Source of the DNA: Xylona heveae TC161
Lineage: Eukaryota > Ascomycota > Xylonomycetes > Xylonales > Xylonaceae
Reading direction: 5' to 3'
NCBI RefSeq assembly: GCF_001619985.1
Contig: NW_017264199.1
Location: forward strand, 248,001 to 312,000
DNA length: 64,000 bases
The notes under the pieces were generated by a model, which was not told where the DNA came from, made no database searches, and saw only the letters and a program-made list of their open reading frames with translations. The position numbers and the translations under genes are program-made. Positions 33,582-44,759 of the stretch are shown here, piece by piece. How positions within the stretch are numbered: position 1 is the first letter of the stretch; the number at the start of each line of letters is the position of its first letter.

Positions 33582-36104
33582 ATGAACGGCTTTTGTCGCA
33601 ATTTGGTATCAAGAAGCATCCCAGCTGCTTGGAGGCCTCGCATTTCCTCAAGTGTGACAGAAAGCTTCTGGGCTTCCACGACCGCTTGCAGAATGGCGTC
33701 GACTACGATTCATTCGCCCCGCGATCCCAATACGTTGTCCAACTATAACAATTTCATCACCACGCATACTGTAGCCAATTTTAAGATCGACTTCAACCAG
33801 AAGAAGCTCCAAGGCAATGTGACACTGCAGCTCAAGTCCATTACTCCGGCCGAGAGCGACTACATAACCCTCGATACGAGCTATTTGGATATCAAGGGTG
33901 TGAAGCTCGATGGTACTGCGGCTAAATGGGAGGTGCTTCCTCGCCTGGAACCCTATGGAAGTCCTCTCAAGATCAGTCTGCCCAGTGGCGTAGCGGATGG
34001 CGAGACGGTCAATGTTGATGTGTGTAACATCTCTGGGTACTGAAAAGAACGAATGTCAGGGACTGATGGAACAAAATTGATGTAGATTTCGCTGTCAACT
34101 ACCAAGGACTGTACGGCGCTGCAGTGGCTGGGCCCAGCACAGACATCAAACAAGAAACACCCGTATATGTGTAAGCCGCCCAATACATTTCTGGTGGATG
34201 AGAGCAATATGGACGATGACAGGCTGGCGCTTGCAAAACCGTTGAACGCGGCTGACACAAGGACACGGGAACAGTCTCCCAGTGCCAGGCTATCCATGCA
34301 CGAAGCTTGTTTCCCTGTCAAGATACACCCGACGTCAAATCTACCTATGACTTTAATATTCGCTCGCCTTTGCCAGTCTTGGCTAGCGGTCTTCCCACAG
34401 GCTCCAAGGACTTTGAACAAGGCGAGCATGGCGAACCTGGTACCCTGCTTTACACGTTTCAACAAGCGCTGCCGATTCCCAGTTATCTGTTTGCACTTGC
34501 CAGCGGGTCCGTTAAGATTTCCAGAGCTTGTTTATGCATCATGCGCTGACAGTCAAAGTGATATCGCATCCGCTGCAGTAGGCCCGCGCAGCGTCGTCTG
34601 CACGGGTCCAGAGGAGCTGCAAGCATCGAAATGGGAACTTGAAGATGATACGGAGCGGTTTATCCAGGCCGCCGAGGTAATTCAACGTCAGGAGCGAAAG
34701 TATGCTTGGTTCATGAAGCTGAGTATCGCAGAAAATTGTCTATCCATACGCATGGACGACGTACAACGTGTTGGTTTTACCTCCCAGCTTCCCCTATGGA
34801 GGAATGGAGAACCCTATTTTCACCTTTGCTACGCCAACTATCATCTCCGGAGTATGTGCTTGATTTTGTCCCTGCTACACCACATCATTGACGACTTTTA
34901 GGACCGAGAGAATGTCGACGTTATCGCACATGAACTTTCTCATAGCTGGAGCGGCAATCTTGTGAGCAATGCTTCCTGGGAGCATTTTTGGTTGAATGAG
35001 GGCTGGACGACATATCTCGAGCGTAGGGTAAGTGGTCGCTCACCCGTATTGCGGTGAATACGCTAACATTCAGTGCCCAGATCCAAGCAGCCATGTAAGA
35101 GAATGGAGGAAAACTGGGATTTGATCATGTACTTATGAGTTTGATAGTCACGGCGAGCCGCACCGAGACTTTTCTGCCATTATTGGTTGGAAGGCACTCT
35201 CCGATTCCATCGACCAATTTGGCGAGGACCACGAATTTACAAAAATGATCGTTGATCTCAAGGGCAAGGACCCTGACGATGCATTCTCAAGTATTCCCTA
35301 CGAAAAGGGATTCGTCTTCCTTTATTATCTAGAGAAACTCGTGGGAAAAGACAAGTGGGACAAGTTCATTCCTTACGTGAGTCTAGGGTCCATTCATTTC
35401 CAGGGGAATACATTGCTCTAACGATTGGCAGTATTTTACCAAGTACAAGGGAAAATCGCTCGACTCCTATGATTTCAAGTCTACTGTGCTCGAATTTTTC
35501 GCCAACGACGTTGAGGCGTCCAAGAAGGTCAACGATCTTGATTGGGACACATGGTTCTACAAACCTGGTTATCCTCCAAAGCCTAATTTCGACACCTCGC
35601 TAGTTGACCGATGCTATAAGCTAGCTGAGGATTGGGCGGAGCTGTCCAAGGACGGCGGTAAAGCCGACTTCAAGCCGAGCAAAGATGATATCGCTGGCTG
35701 GACCGCTAATCAGGTCGTGGTGTTTCTGGAGAAAATCCAGAGCTGGGAAAACCCAATGATTAAAGGTGCTGTGGAGCTCATGGGTAAAAGATACGGCTTT
35801 GAGAGTAGCCAGAACGTCGAAGTGGTAAGCCGGTACTTTGGCATCGGCTTGAAGGCGAAATATACTGCTGTTTACCAGGCGAGCGCTGATTTGCTCGGCC
35901 GCGTTGGGCGTATGAAGTTTGTGCGGCCGCTGTAAGTTCTCTTGAGATTTTTGACACTTGAACGTCCATCTAACTTTGCGTAGGTACCGCCAGCTCAACG
36001 AAGTGGACCGAGATCTTGCGGTCAAGACATTTGAAAAGAACAAAGATTTCTATCATCCCATCTGCCGGCAGATGGTTGAGAAAGATCTGTTTGGAAATAA
36101 ATAG
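33582..36104 (+). CDS. Leukotriene-A4-hydrolase-type aminopeptidase (M1)
   Basis: Ten exons: 33582-34019, 34086-34170, 34275-34506, 34559-34676, 34732-34851, 34902-35027, 35081-35094, 35148-35376, 35432-35931 and 35984-36104. They give 660 residues, or 623 from the second ATG at 33693. Domains run in the M1/LTA4H order: N-terminal beta domain from [10 protein letters not shown], substrate motif GGMEN (315-319), zinc site HELSH (341-345) with Glu364 in NEGWT, and a helical C-terminal domain. Yeast LAP2 is the counterpart, an aminopeptidase with epoxide hydrolase activity. Exon 7 is only 14 bases. Exon 4 has two in-frame acceptors six bases apart (34552 and 34558); I chose the second because a CTGAC branch site overlaps the first. 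The 37 residues before 33693 are Arg/Ser-rich and could be a mitochondrial presequence. Confidence 0.92.
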
Positions 36105-36655
36105 AAGAACCCAAAAGATGTGAGTAATGTTAGGGGATGCGTCTTCAAGAGATGCGACGGTCCACTAAGGACGCCAGCAGCTCCTTGTCCCAGCGCCACT
36201 GCAGGGGTAGTAAAAAAGATGCACTCATGTAATAAACTAGATACTAGCATTTGTGAGGATGGCATCTAGCCAATATCCTTGAAAAAATCCCAATATTCTG
36301 TGATGTATTGTGCTTGGAAAACATTGAGGTTTTTTCATATAGTAAGCTTGTTTTTGACGTTGTGACGGGCCTAAATTCATCCATTGCGACGCTCGGAGCC
36401 TCGTCAACCACAACAGCCGACGCGTCGCAGGTCGCGTATCGCGTATCCTGTCCCAGCCCGGCCCCATCAACTCCAATCGTCATCCTTGTTGATCTACCAG
36501 AATCAAACTCCGATCAGCCAGACGTCACAAACTTAGACAATTAGTACTGGTTGGATTTTTACTATCATTCGACCGTACGAAGGAGAGAAGCAACATTTTT
36601 CGATATTAAAAGCACCACCTACCCTTTAATACACATCAATTGCGACCTAGATATC
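36105..36655. other. Intergenic region
   Basis: The 3' flank of the aminopeptidase and promoter of the next gene. No motif recognised. Confidence 0.45.
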
Positions 36656-38710
36656 ATGCCGCGTCCTAAACGGACTAAGGTTGCCTCCTCGGCGCCTGTA
36701 GTCGAGACATCATCGAGATCCACGGGAAAGAATGGACCGAATTCTGGAAGTAGTAATACTCTAAAAATTCAAAGCCCCAGGGGCTCAGTGACAGAACGAA
36801 ATGTCTTGGAGGAAGTGAGAAACACAAATCAAGACGGTCGACGAAGGAGCCGACGAAGTGTTTTCAGCAAGCAAGAGTTGGTATTGAGCGGGGAAGTCGA
36901 CACTACTCGAAATGCGGATGGACAAGAAGGAAACGTCAATGAAGCTGATGAGGCGAGAGAAAACAATGAAGAACAAGTTAGGATTGGGGACAGCCAAATT
37001 GAGAATGATGCCGAGATCTCCCCGCAAGACCCGGTTGCAACTCATACACCTGCGAGACGGCGAGGACGACCAGCACGCACCAAGCTGGTACAAAACACAG
37101 AGCACGAAAAGATTCTTGAAGCACTACGCGCACGAAGAGAGGCCGCAATCAGGGCTCAGAATGAGGAGATTCAAGTCCCTTCGACGCCTCCGGAAGAAGC
37201 CTTACTTGGCGCAGCAACGCCGAAGTCCAACAACCGAATTAACAGCTCAGTTCTCACATCTGGTGGTCGAGGAAGGCGAGCACATGGCACACCATCAATG
37301 GAGAGCTCTATTCTGGCGATTGCAAATTTCAAACGCCGACCTCGTCAACCTAGCATTCTTCGTATGGTCCAGCAGGACCGTGACAATCAATCCGGAGATG
37401 ACGATGAGGATGATTTCAAGCCTGACGACGAATCTACACCTCTGAATCTGAACAGAACAAGAACACAAATCCCCCCCGAAACCCCAGCAAGCTCCTCCTC
37501 CCCGCCTGCATCACAGGAGCTCCCCCTATCCTCGGGCTCGCGGAAACGTAAATTGGTTTCTACTCAGCCAATCTCGGGTGCGCAGGAGGAGGGAAATGTG
37601 CAAGTCCCTCGGTCATCTCCTCGTGAAGGATCTCCTCGCGAATCTTTGTCGGAACGCGAATCTCTGTCGCCACCTCCGCGAAGTCTGGCTTCTGAAGAGG
37701 AAGACATCAACCAAAGTGCAGAGGATGCCAGTCCCAGTGATGGTGATCAGCAGTCTCATGGTTCAGAAATCTGGAGCCAAACCATGGCACCACCAGCAAG
37801 TTCGTTTCTTGCTGACAGTCCTGGAAGCCCCGTACAGCCACAGCGCCCCTTGCGGTCAAAGAACTCTGCACGACAGGCATCACGACATAGTGCTGTCGGA
37901 GGGGAAGACGGCGACGATGACGAAGATGAGGGAGTAGCATCGGCTGCCGAGTCTTCAAATGACGACCAAGACGACCATGAAGAAACGCCGACACGCAAAA
38001 AGACAATATCACGTCAATCTCAATCTCGGCCAAGACGTGCTGCAGCATCCGATTCAAACAACACAGCCAAGAACACAAGACCGTCCAAGTCAAATCGGAA
38101 ATATGACAAAGATCCCTTTGCCATCCCAACTGCAACTCTACAGGGTCTCCTCCCACGCCGCCGCCGTCGACGTCGTGGGCCAGGCGAAAGTCGTGGTCGA
38201 TATGACAATGAGGGCGATGAGTTTGATATTCCCAGCAGTGGCGCCGAGGACAACGAAGAGGCTACAAGTACCATTCTTGTGGACGATAATGACGATGACG
38301 GCGATGCGGATGCGGATGCGGATGAGCTAGCTCGGCCTGGTCGGCCTGGTCAGAGACTCGGCGCAAACAAGAACGCAAATAAGTCTTTGCCGATGCTCGC
38401 CCACAAGACAAACAAAAGCACTCAATCAAAGGTTTCTGCTGGTGCGAAAGGAACAGCCTCTGCCAAAACATATGGCGCCCGTCGTCATCGTCAACGCCGG
38501 GCTGCTTCCTCTGACAAGGAGAATGATAATGATCTGCAAGCCAATGGTGAGACGACACCAAAGGGCAACGCAGAAGCGGCGGTGAAGACGAAAGATTCTC
38601 GAGAATTAAACCGCATGAAGGCAAAGTTCCAGCAGGTCGATGACTGGGCGCTCGATTTTGAAGCGGTTACAGCGAGTAGTAGTCCCCCTTCATCAGGCAT
38701 GGCGAGATAA
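36656..38710 (+). CDS. Disordered AT-hook nuclear protein, function unknown
   Basis: A single exon of 684 residues starting at MPRPKRTK. The frame is open further upstream to 36551, but the conserved-looking basic start is here. The protein is charged and low-complexity throughout, with alternating acidic (Asp/Glu) and Ser-rich tracts and basic patches. RRRGRPARTK (134-143) is an AT-hook with the GRP core that binds the minor groove of AT-rich DNA. SSILAIANFKRRPRQPSIL (from 217) looks like a short conserved block. LLPRRRRRRRG is a likely nuclear localisation signal. The C-terminus ends in a helix-prone LNRMKAKFQQVDDWALDFE segment. I do not recognise the family. A chromatin, kinetochore or DNA-repair scaffold is plausible, and nothing enzymatic is seen. 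Confidence 0.75.
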   Translation: MPRPKRTKVASSAPVVETSSRSTGKNGPNSGSSNTLKIQSPRGSVTERNVLEEVRNTNQDGRRRSRRSVFSKQELVLSGEVDTTRNADGQEGNVNEADEARENNEEQVRIGDSQIENDAEISPQDPVATHTPARRRGRPARTKLVQNTEHEKILEALRARREAAIRAQNEEIQVPSTPPEEALLGAATPKSNNRINSSVLTSGGRGRRAHGTPSMESSILAIANFKRRPRQPSILRMVQQDRDNQSGDDDEDDFKPDDESTPLNLNRTRTQIPPETPASSSSPPASQELPLSSGSRKRKLVSTQPISGAQEEGNVQVPRSSPREGSPRESLSERESLSPPPRSLASEEEDINQSAEDASPSDGDQQSHGSEIWSQTMAPPASSFLADSPGSPVQPQRPLRSKNSARQASRHSAVGGEDGDDDEDEGVASAAESSNDDQDDHEETPTRKKTISRQSQSRPRRAAASDSNNTAKNTRPSKSNRKYDKDPFAIPTATLQGLLPRRRRRRRGPGESRGRYDNEGDEFDIPSSGAEDNEEATSTILVDDNDDDGDADADADELARPGRPGQRLGANKNANKSLPMLAHKTNKSTQSKVSAGAKGTASAKTYGARRHRQRRAASSDKENDNDLQANGETTPKGNAEAAVKTKDSRELNRMKAKFQQVDDWALDFEAVTASSSPPSSGMAR

Positions 38711-39518
38711 TTTTATCTTTTCCGTCAAAGGGCGGACTGTCGAGATTACGAAAGAAGAAAGGGTTCAAATATGGAGAGACGTGGTTAGGCAAGAGGTGTA
38801 GGAGCCTCTTCCTACCTCATACCTTTCTGGATATGATATTTGAGTGCTTGAAGCGTGATATTTATCTTGCTCTCCTGTTATCTCCACTGTTTATCGTGAG
38901 CGTTTCAAATGGTCATTTAAGGGTTGGATGCTTGCATGATTCTTAATTCGCGTTGCTTTCCATTTTCGTGTTCTACTGGCTCCTAGCATCAATTATATCT
39001 TATTTTTTGTAATAAATTCTTAATGTTCTCCAATGATTTGCTTCCAAAATATGAATATCATTCGCGGAATAATGGAAGAGATGGATTAAACGGGATTCCC
39101 GAGGCAGAGTGATATGGATAGCTCCCGGCTACTAAACATTCTGTACTACGTATCAGTCAATTGAGCCCTTTTTTCCCTGAGACACTGCGACAGAGGTAAG
39201 AGAACCGTAAGACTACGATTAGAAAAGCTATATGCTGACTTCAGAAAGATTAAATATCAAATAAACCATAAATAAGGTTCAGTGACACGGCAAATGCTGA
39301 GCTCCTGTCGGTGCTCAACCTTCCCTTCCATCCATTGAACTTCACCGCCTTCGCTTCGATGGCCTAACTTCCCGACACCAAACGACCAGGACAACATTTT
39401 AGACATTCTCCGATAACATCATCAATTGCACCCTCTTTTCCGCTTCGCTCTCTTTTGTCTGCTGTCCTACATCAAGATCAACCTTTTTCTCGGGAACCTC
39501 TAGCACCCAATTATCATC
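38711..39518. other. Intergenic region
   Basis: The 3' flank of the AT-hook gene and promoter of ATP23. AT-rich in the middle; no gene seen. Confidence 0.5.
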
Positions 39519-40462
39519 ATGGCTGAAAAGCCCGCCCCTGACAACAACGGGTACATCCCCGGCAACGACGGCTGGACACGGACGCGCAACTGGTTCCGCA
39601 TCTTGACCAACCAGATGAACGACCAAGGCAAAGAACAGTACCGACAGTCAATGAGCAAGCTGCACGAAGAGCGCGATTGCAAGCGGTGCGAAGCAGACCG
39701 TGACTATCTCCTCCAATACAGTACGTTTCTTTTTTTCCCCAACCGCCCGGATCATTACTTCCATGTCCCGCGCATACTACTTGGATTGAAAAGTAAAAAG
39801 CTGATCTCCTAATAAGGCCCCATCATCCGCTTCCTCCGCACAAATATCCAGCAATTATCCCCAGACTCGGACATCAACGCCAGCAACATCCGCTGCCGGC
39901 GATGCGATAAGCGCCAGAACGGCGGCTTCGAGCCCGGTTACGGCATCCAGATCTGCGCCAACGAGATGCGCAATCAGAGCCATTTGGAAGATACCATGGC
40001 GCATGAGATGGTTCATGCGTATGACCATTTGCGATTTAAAGTCGATAGAGGAAATCTGCGACACCAGGCCTGTACAGAGGTATGTCACATATATCGCCAA
40101 TGTGTTATAGTCATTCTTCTCCCTACGTTCCTGGAAAATATTGTGCAACCGGAACCGGTGCATATTTTTTTGGGTGGGGGGGACGCCATAGACTATAATG
40201 CTTTAGAAAGCAAAATGCTAATGCGGAAATTCAGATTCGCGCATCCACGTTGAGTGGCGAATGCAGGTTCACCCGCGAATTCTTCACGCGCGGCCAATGG
40301 AAAATCACCGAACAATTGCAAGAATGCGTACGACGACGAGCGACATTATCCATGATGGGCCGGCCGGGCGTCAAGGATGACGTGCATGCCGCTCGTGTGG
40401 TGAATGAAGTCTGGGACAGCTGTTTCTCAGATACTCGGCCTTTTGATGAGATTTACCGCTGA
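39519..40462 (+). CDS. ATP23: Mitochondrial inner membrane protease ATP23
   Basis: Three exons, 39519-39720, 39817-40079 and 40235-40462 (introns 96 and 155 bases), give 230 residues. The zinc metalloprotease motif is HEMVH (130-134) within the AHEMVHAYD block. Cys pairs (CKRC, CRRC) and CANE precede it, as in the twin-Cys family. The C-terminal part has the conserved [22 protein letters not shown]23 sits in the mitochondrial intermembrane space, removes the presequence of Atp6 in yeast and helps assemble the ATP synthase Fo part. There is no clear N-terminal presequence, in keeping with import through the disulfide relay. Confidence 0.95.
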
Positions 40463-41041
40463 TACTTACCTTTTCTTCTCTTCTTTGTTTATATATCCTT
40501 TTTTATTTTTCTCCATGTAACCTTTTATATAAAGGTTTGACGAATCTGCTCGCCAATTCTCAATTTCTCCTCTTTGCAAATCGTATCGGTAATTGGCATC
40601 ATATACCTTACCCAGCATCATACCGTCTCATTACCGATCACTGTTCAAGCGGATCTTTCACTTCCACTGGCTTTATGAAGAAAATAAGTCTCTTGTATTA
40701 TTATCATATGTATCATAGCATTTCTGCATCATCCGGGCCGAGGAGAAAAAAAAGTAAAGAAACAAAAATCAGAACGCTGGCACCCGGCGCCATTGCGCCA
40801 ATGGATCAAATAGAAAAATCTCCACATTCTTCTTAAGTTTCCTCCACGGAAACTCCCCCCCTAAAAAAGAGCGGCAAACGGATCCAGATCCAATTCGTGC
40901 AACATTGTGTTAACCCTGCGAGACTCCGTGTCCTATAAAACTCCAGTCCAGCCCACTCCAGTCCAATCCAACCCAAAAACACTCATCCATAAGTCGCAAA
41001 ATGATAAAAGAAACTTTGATAGCGCCAATAAGAGCAAATGA
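40463..41041. other. Shared 3' flank of ATP23 and the Aurora kinase gene
   Basis: Convergent genes. T-rich just after ATP23, with no gene seen. Around 40940-40975 there are short CCAGTCCA-type repeats. Confidence 0.5.
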
Positions 41042-42595
41042 TTATTTAGCAGCAGCCTGGGTGGCAGTGGGCAAAGTGCGCGGTTTGTTTTCCACACTGC
41101 GCTTGCTGCTATCTGAGCTCCGCTGGGTAGCGCGCTCGCCTTTGACGCAGTATTTGACAATCCAGGGATGGACTTGGACGTCTTCTAGGGGGATACGTTT
41201 CTGGGGATCCAACACGAGGAGCTAAACCGAGCAAATGTTAGCAGAAGAAAATTTCACCCAATGGAACGTATAAATTTTTTCCGAAGAAAAGAGTGGGATG
41301 AACAAAAGCACGTATAATTTTTGTCGAGGAAAAGAATGGGATGAAGAAAAAGGCAACCAAAAACATACCCGCTTAATCAAGTCCCTGGCCTCGGGACTAA
41401 CAAATGACGGAATGGTCATTTCACCGCGCGCAATACGGCGCTGCGTCATGACAGGGGTGTCCTCAAAGGGCGCTTCTCCGACGAGAAACTCGTACGTGAG
41501 GACGCCCAAGCTCCACAGGTCGACTTTTTCACTGTAAAAGTTGTCTGCGCTGCCGGGCTTGATCATCTCCGGGGGCAGATAATCGAGCGTGCCGCACATG
41601 GTTTTGCGTCGGTTGTTGGGCGCATGCACACTCCAGCCGAAATCAGCGATTTTGAGCTCGCCGTGGATGCCGACCAGGATATTCTCGGGCTTGATGTCTC
41701 TGTGCATGACGTGTTTTCTGTGCAAGTACAGCAATGCAGCTGCCATTTGTGCAATATACTGCGCGGCCTTCCACTCGGGAAAGCGCACTTCTTTGCGCAA
41801 GTGCTTGTACAGCTCGCCCTTGCCGGCAAACTCGAGGATGAGAAACACTCGCTTGCTGTCGTGGAAGTGGCCGTATAACTTCAAAATGTTGGGGTGTCGG
41901 AGGTTACTCTGGATTTCAATCTCCCGACGGAGTTGCTTCTCCACTTTACCCTGTTGCAGTTCGCTCTTGTGAAGGACTTTGAGGGCGCAGACGAAGCCCG
42001 AGCTACGCTCTTTGGCAAGATACACGCGTCCGAATTTGCCTTTGCCGAGGGGTTTTCCGATCTCGAACATTCCGAGATGGAAGTTTCGTGGGAGGTTGGG
42101 CTGTTCGTAGAGTGGGTTGGAGAGGCGCTGGGCGGCAGCGGCGGCGGCAGCGGAGGCTTCACCGGATTTGCGCACGGTAGACATTGCGCCGGCGCCATCT
42201 TTGCGCGGTGAGGTAGGGACGGGTGGAGGAGGCATTTGTGATTTGCGCCATTGTGCTTGGGCCGCTTGCGAAGGGACCTTGACCGTGGTGATTGTGGTGT
42301 TTGTTGTAGAGGGATGAGTGTTTTGAAGAGCAATCTTGAGGAGATTGGCGCGGTTGGTGGCCGTGCTGAGGCGACTTGAGGAGGCAAGGCCTGTGAGAGA
42401 CATGGCGGTTGAGAGGGAACCCTTCTGGTTTTGTTAATATGTTTTTTGTGGGAAATGGTATTGGATGAAGGATTTCGATTCAGTTGGAAGAATAGATACC
42501 TTTGGTTTCTGGTAAAGACTTGGGCGCTTTGGCTGGTCGTTTTCATCGTTGACAGCAAGATGCTCGAAACGAGCTTCCAGCGTGCGGTTGGTCAT
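41042..42595 (-). CDS. IPL1: Aurora protein kinase
   Basis: Three exons, 42595-42500, 42424-41369 and 41221-41042 (introns 75 and 147 bases), give 443 residues. The first 140 residues are a disordered tail. The kinase domain then has the Gly loop GKGKFGRV (159-166), the ALKV lysine (181), catalytic HRDIKPEN with Asp275 (273-280), DFG (293-295), and the Aurora-type activation segment [23 protein letters not shown] ends the domain. Aurora is the enzyme of the chromosomal passenger complex and corrects kinetochore attachments. Most filamentous ascomycetes have one copy. The first intron's acceptor is a CAGAAG tandem, so two isoforms that differ by one Lys are possible. Confidence 0.96.
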
Positions 42596-43151
42596 GGTGG
42601 GCGTCAAAGGTGTGGAGGTTAGTATATTACTTGCTGGGTAATCTCCGCACTGAAGCAAGAATATCTTGGGATAATCTTTGGCTTATCCTCAAAACCTTTT
42701 GAGGGGAACTCAAGCTGGAATAAGTGCTGTGGTGATTAGTGTCGAATGGTGGTTGTAGTGTTGTCGTTGAAGGCATCTATAAGTCTTCAGAAGAGGAGGC
42801 GGACAAGAGAGGGCAGTCCCAGCGAGTAAACAAATGGCTACCCGAGGGACCGTCCACACGACAACGGCGCTAGGCCATTTACAGTTTAGCTCAACAACAC
42901 TCTCCGATTTTCCCGTGCCGATCGCTTTTCTCTATCGCATCTAATCCATCTAATCAGATTGTCTTCATCACCGTTGCAGCTTCAATTCTAAGAGCTCTCA
43001 AGGCTCCAAGGCTGAAGCGTCACTGCACCCACAATGGACTGAAATTCAGTCAAATGACATCTTCATTTTTCATTTAATCTCATATCTCTTCTACGCACAT
43101 ATTTAACTTGAAAAGAAATCCACAGCACATATATCGCTTCGACACTTGACA
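42596..43151. promoter_or_regulatory. Divergent promoter region, IPL1 and TIP41
   Basis: A 556-base head-to-head spacer. No specific motif recognised. Confidence 0.5.
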
Positions 43152-44232
43152 ATGCAAGCGCATTTCCCCTCCCCCGCCAATGCGGGGAACTCAATCCGCC
43201 TGCGCGGCTTCACAATCACCACACGCAAACTTCCTATATTAAAAGCCGGACCGATCGAAGATATGACAGATAAACTCGGAATCAACCCCCCGGAAATGAT
43301 CTTTGGTGATAACCTCGTAGCCATCGAGCACGAGACGAGCGGCTGGGGAATCCAATTCAATGCGTTTGATGCGCTGGACAGAGTAGACAAGACTGGACAG
43401 TCGATGCTGCAAGTGGCATATTCAAAAGAGTGGCAGCGGAATCGGTACGTTTGGCTTCATGACCAATAATTTTGCAGTCATCTTCCCGCGCTAGTATCTG
43501 TTCGTCGGGTTGAATCGCAGTCCTGAGAGATTTATCTATTCCCAGCATAGAGTTTTTGGTCGTAGACTAGGTGGAACGGAACAAGCAGGCTAATATACCC
43601 ATTTCAATCTTTGCAGAGAAAAGGTTCACGAAGGGATCAAAGAAGTCGTCAAGCCGTTTGACTGGTCCTACAGCACAGACTACAAAGGCACAACTACATC
43701 CTCGGGACCGACGTTCCAACCCTCAGAGACGCGAATCCCGCTCGAGCTCTTAAAAAGGCCTGACCCAATAAAATTCTTCGATGATGTTGTACTGTATGAA
43801 GATGAGCTGGCGGATAATGGCATTGCCATGTTTTCAGTCAAGGTTCGAGTCATGCCAGATCGATTACTCCTCCTTTGCCGATTTTTCATGCGCTTGGATG
43901 ATGTCGTGTTCAGGATACGGGACACAAGAGTATTCGTGGAATTTGGGACAGGAGATGTGATACGGGAATACATTGCGAGAGAAGAGAAATTTGATACGGT
44001 TCGGAGGGTAGGTTTCTGCTTTGTTATTCAATGCGGCCGATGAAGCGCTGGAAGACTTGGAGAAGCTAACATTGAGCAGAAACTTGCCATTACGAGAGAA
44101 GATGTCCCTGCGCTGATGCGTGATTCGAATCGATTGTCAGAGCTGCTTCCCATTGTGGATGGAACTCTGGAGCATTTGAATGTGCTGCAGCCTCAAGGCG
44201 GTGGCACTGCGTCTGTGGCCGGCGCAACGTAA
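43152..44232 (+). CDS. TIP41: TIP41-like TOR signalling regulator
   Basis: Three exons, 43152-43444, 43617-44007 and 44080-44232 (introns 172 and 72 bases), give 278 residues. Conserved TIP41/TIPRL blocks run through the protein: EMIFGDNLVAIEH, GIQFNAFDALDRV, PFDWSYSTDYKGT, LLKRPDPIKFFDDVVLYEDEL, DNGIAMFSVKVRVMP and a final LLLLCRFFMRLDDV. In yeast Tip41 binds Tap42 and frees PP2A-type phosphatases when TOR is low; animal TIPRL binds PP2A-type catalytic subunits directly. It is cytosolic with no targeting signal. It diverges from the Aurora kinase gene, whose activity is opposed by phosphatases, but shared control is only a guess. Confidence 0.95.
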
Positions 44233-44759
44233 AGATCATGCGGCCAGGGATGATAAAATTTAAACATGGGATTATCTATTTGCATCTTTGCATGATGCTT
44301 GACGCACGGAAGACGATGGGACTTATTTCTTTACAAATGTACATATATTATAGCGAAGATTATTTTGCTAAAATTGACATACTTTAATCATTAACCCTCG
44401 AAAATTTTCGACTTAAATTCTAGAATATTTATACTGCTTTTTACAGAAGATCTCAGCAAAACTATCTATTTCATGCATATAAAACCTAAACTCAGATGAA
44501 CATGTCAAGCCTTGATAATTGCCACCAATGGAAACGAAAACAAATCAAGTCATGACGTTGTAGAGACGAGTCGAGTTGAGTTGAAACGAAAGCGGTCGGG
44601 GATCGGGAGTTGGTCCGAACACCAAAAAGTCCCTGTTCCGTCTGTCTGTCTGTCTTTGGCCTCAAAGGTAGGTACTCACCACGACCATTTCTTGTCAACC
44701 TCAACTCTCACCAATTTTCACAGCCATTGCTATCCTGCGAATACTCAATTCCCATCGCA
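44233..44759. other. Intergenic region
   Basis: TIP41 3' flank, AT-rich, then the CBP3 promoter with a short (TGTC)n tract near 44640. Confidence 0.5.

Noticed and set aside
34167-34901. A 244-codon open frame inside the aminopeptidase gene
   Set aside because: It runs across three introns in a frame that carries only one true exon of the M1 peptidase; the spliced model explains the region fully.
43571-43753. Short basic frame between TIP41 exons
   Set aside because: Out-of-frame shadow of the first intron end and exon 2 of TIP41.
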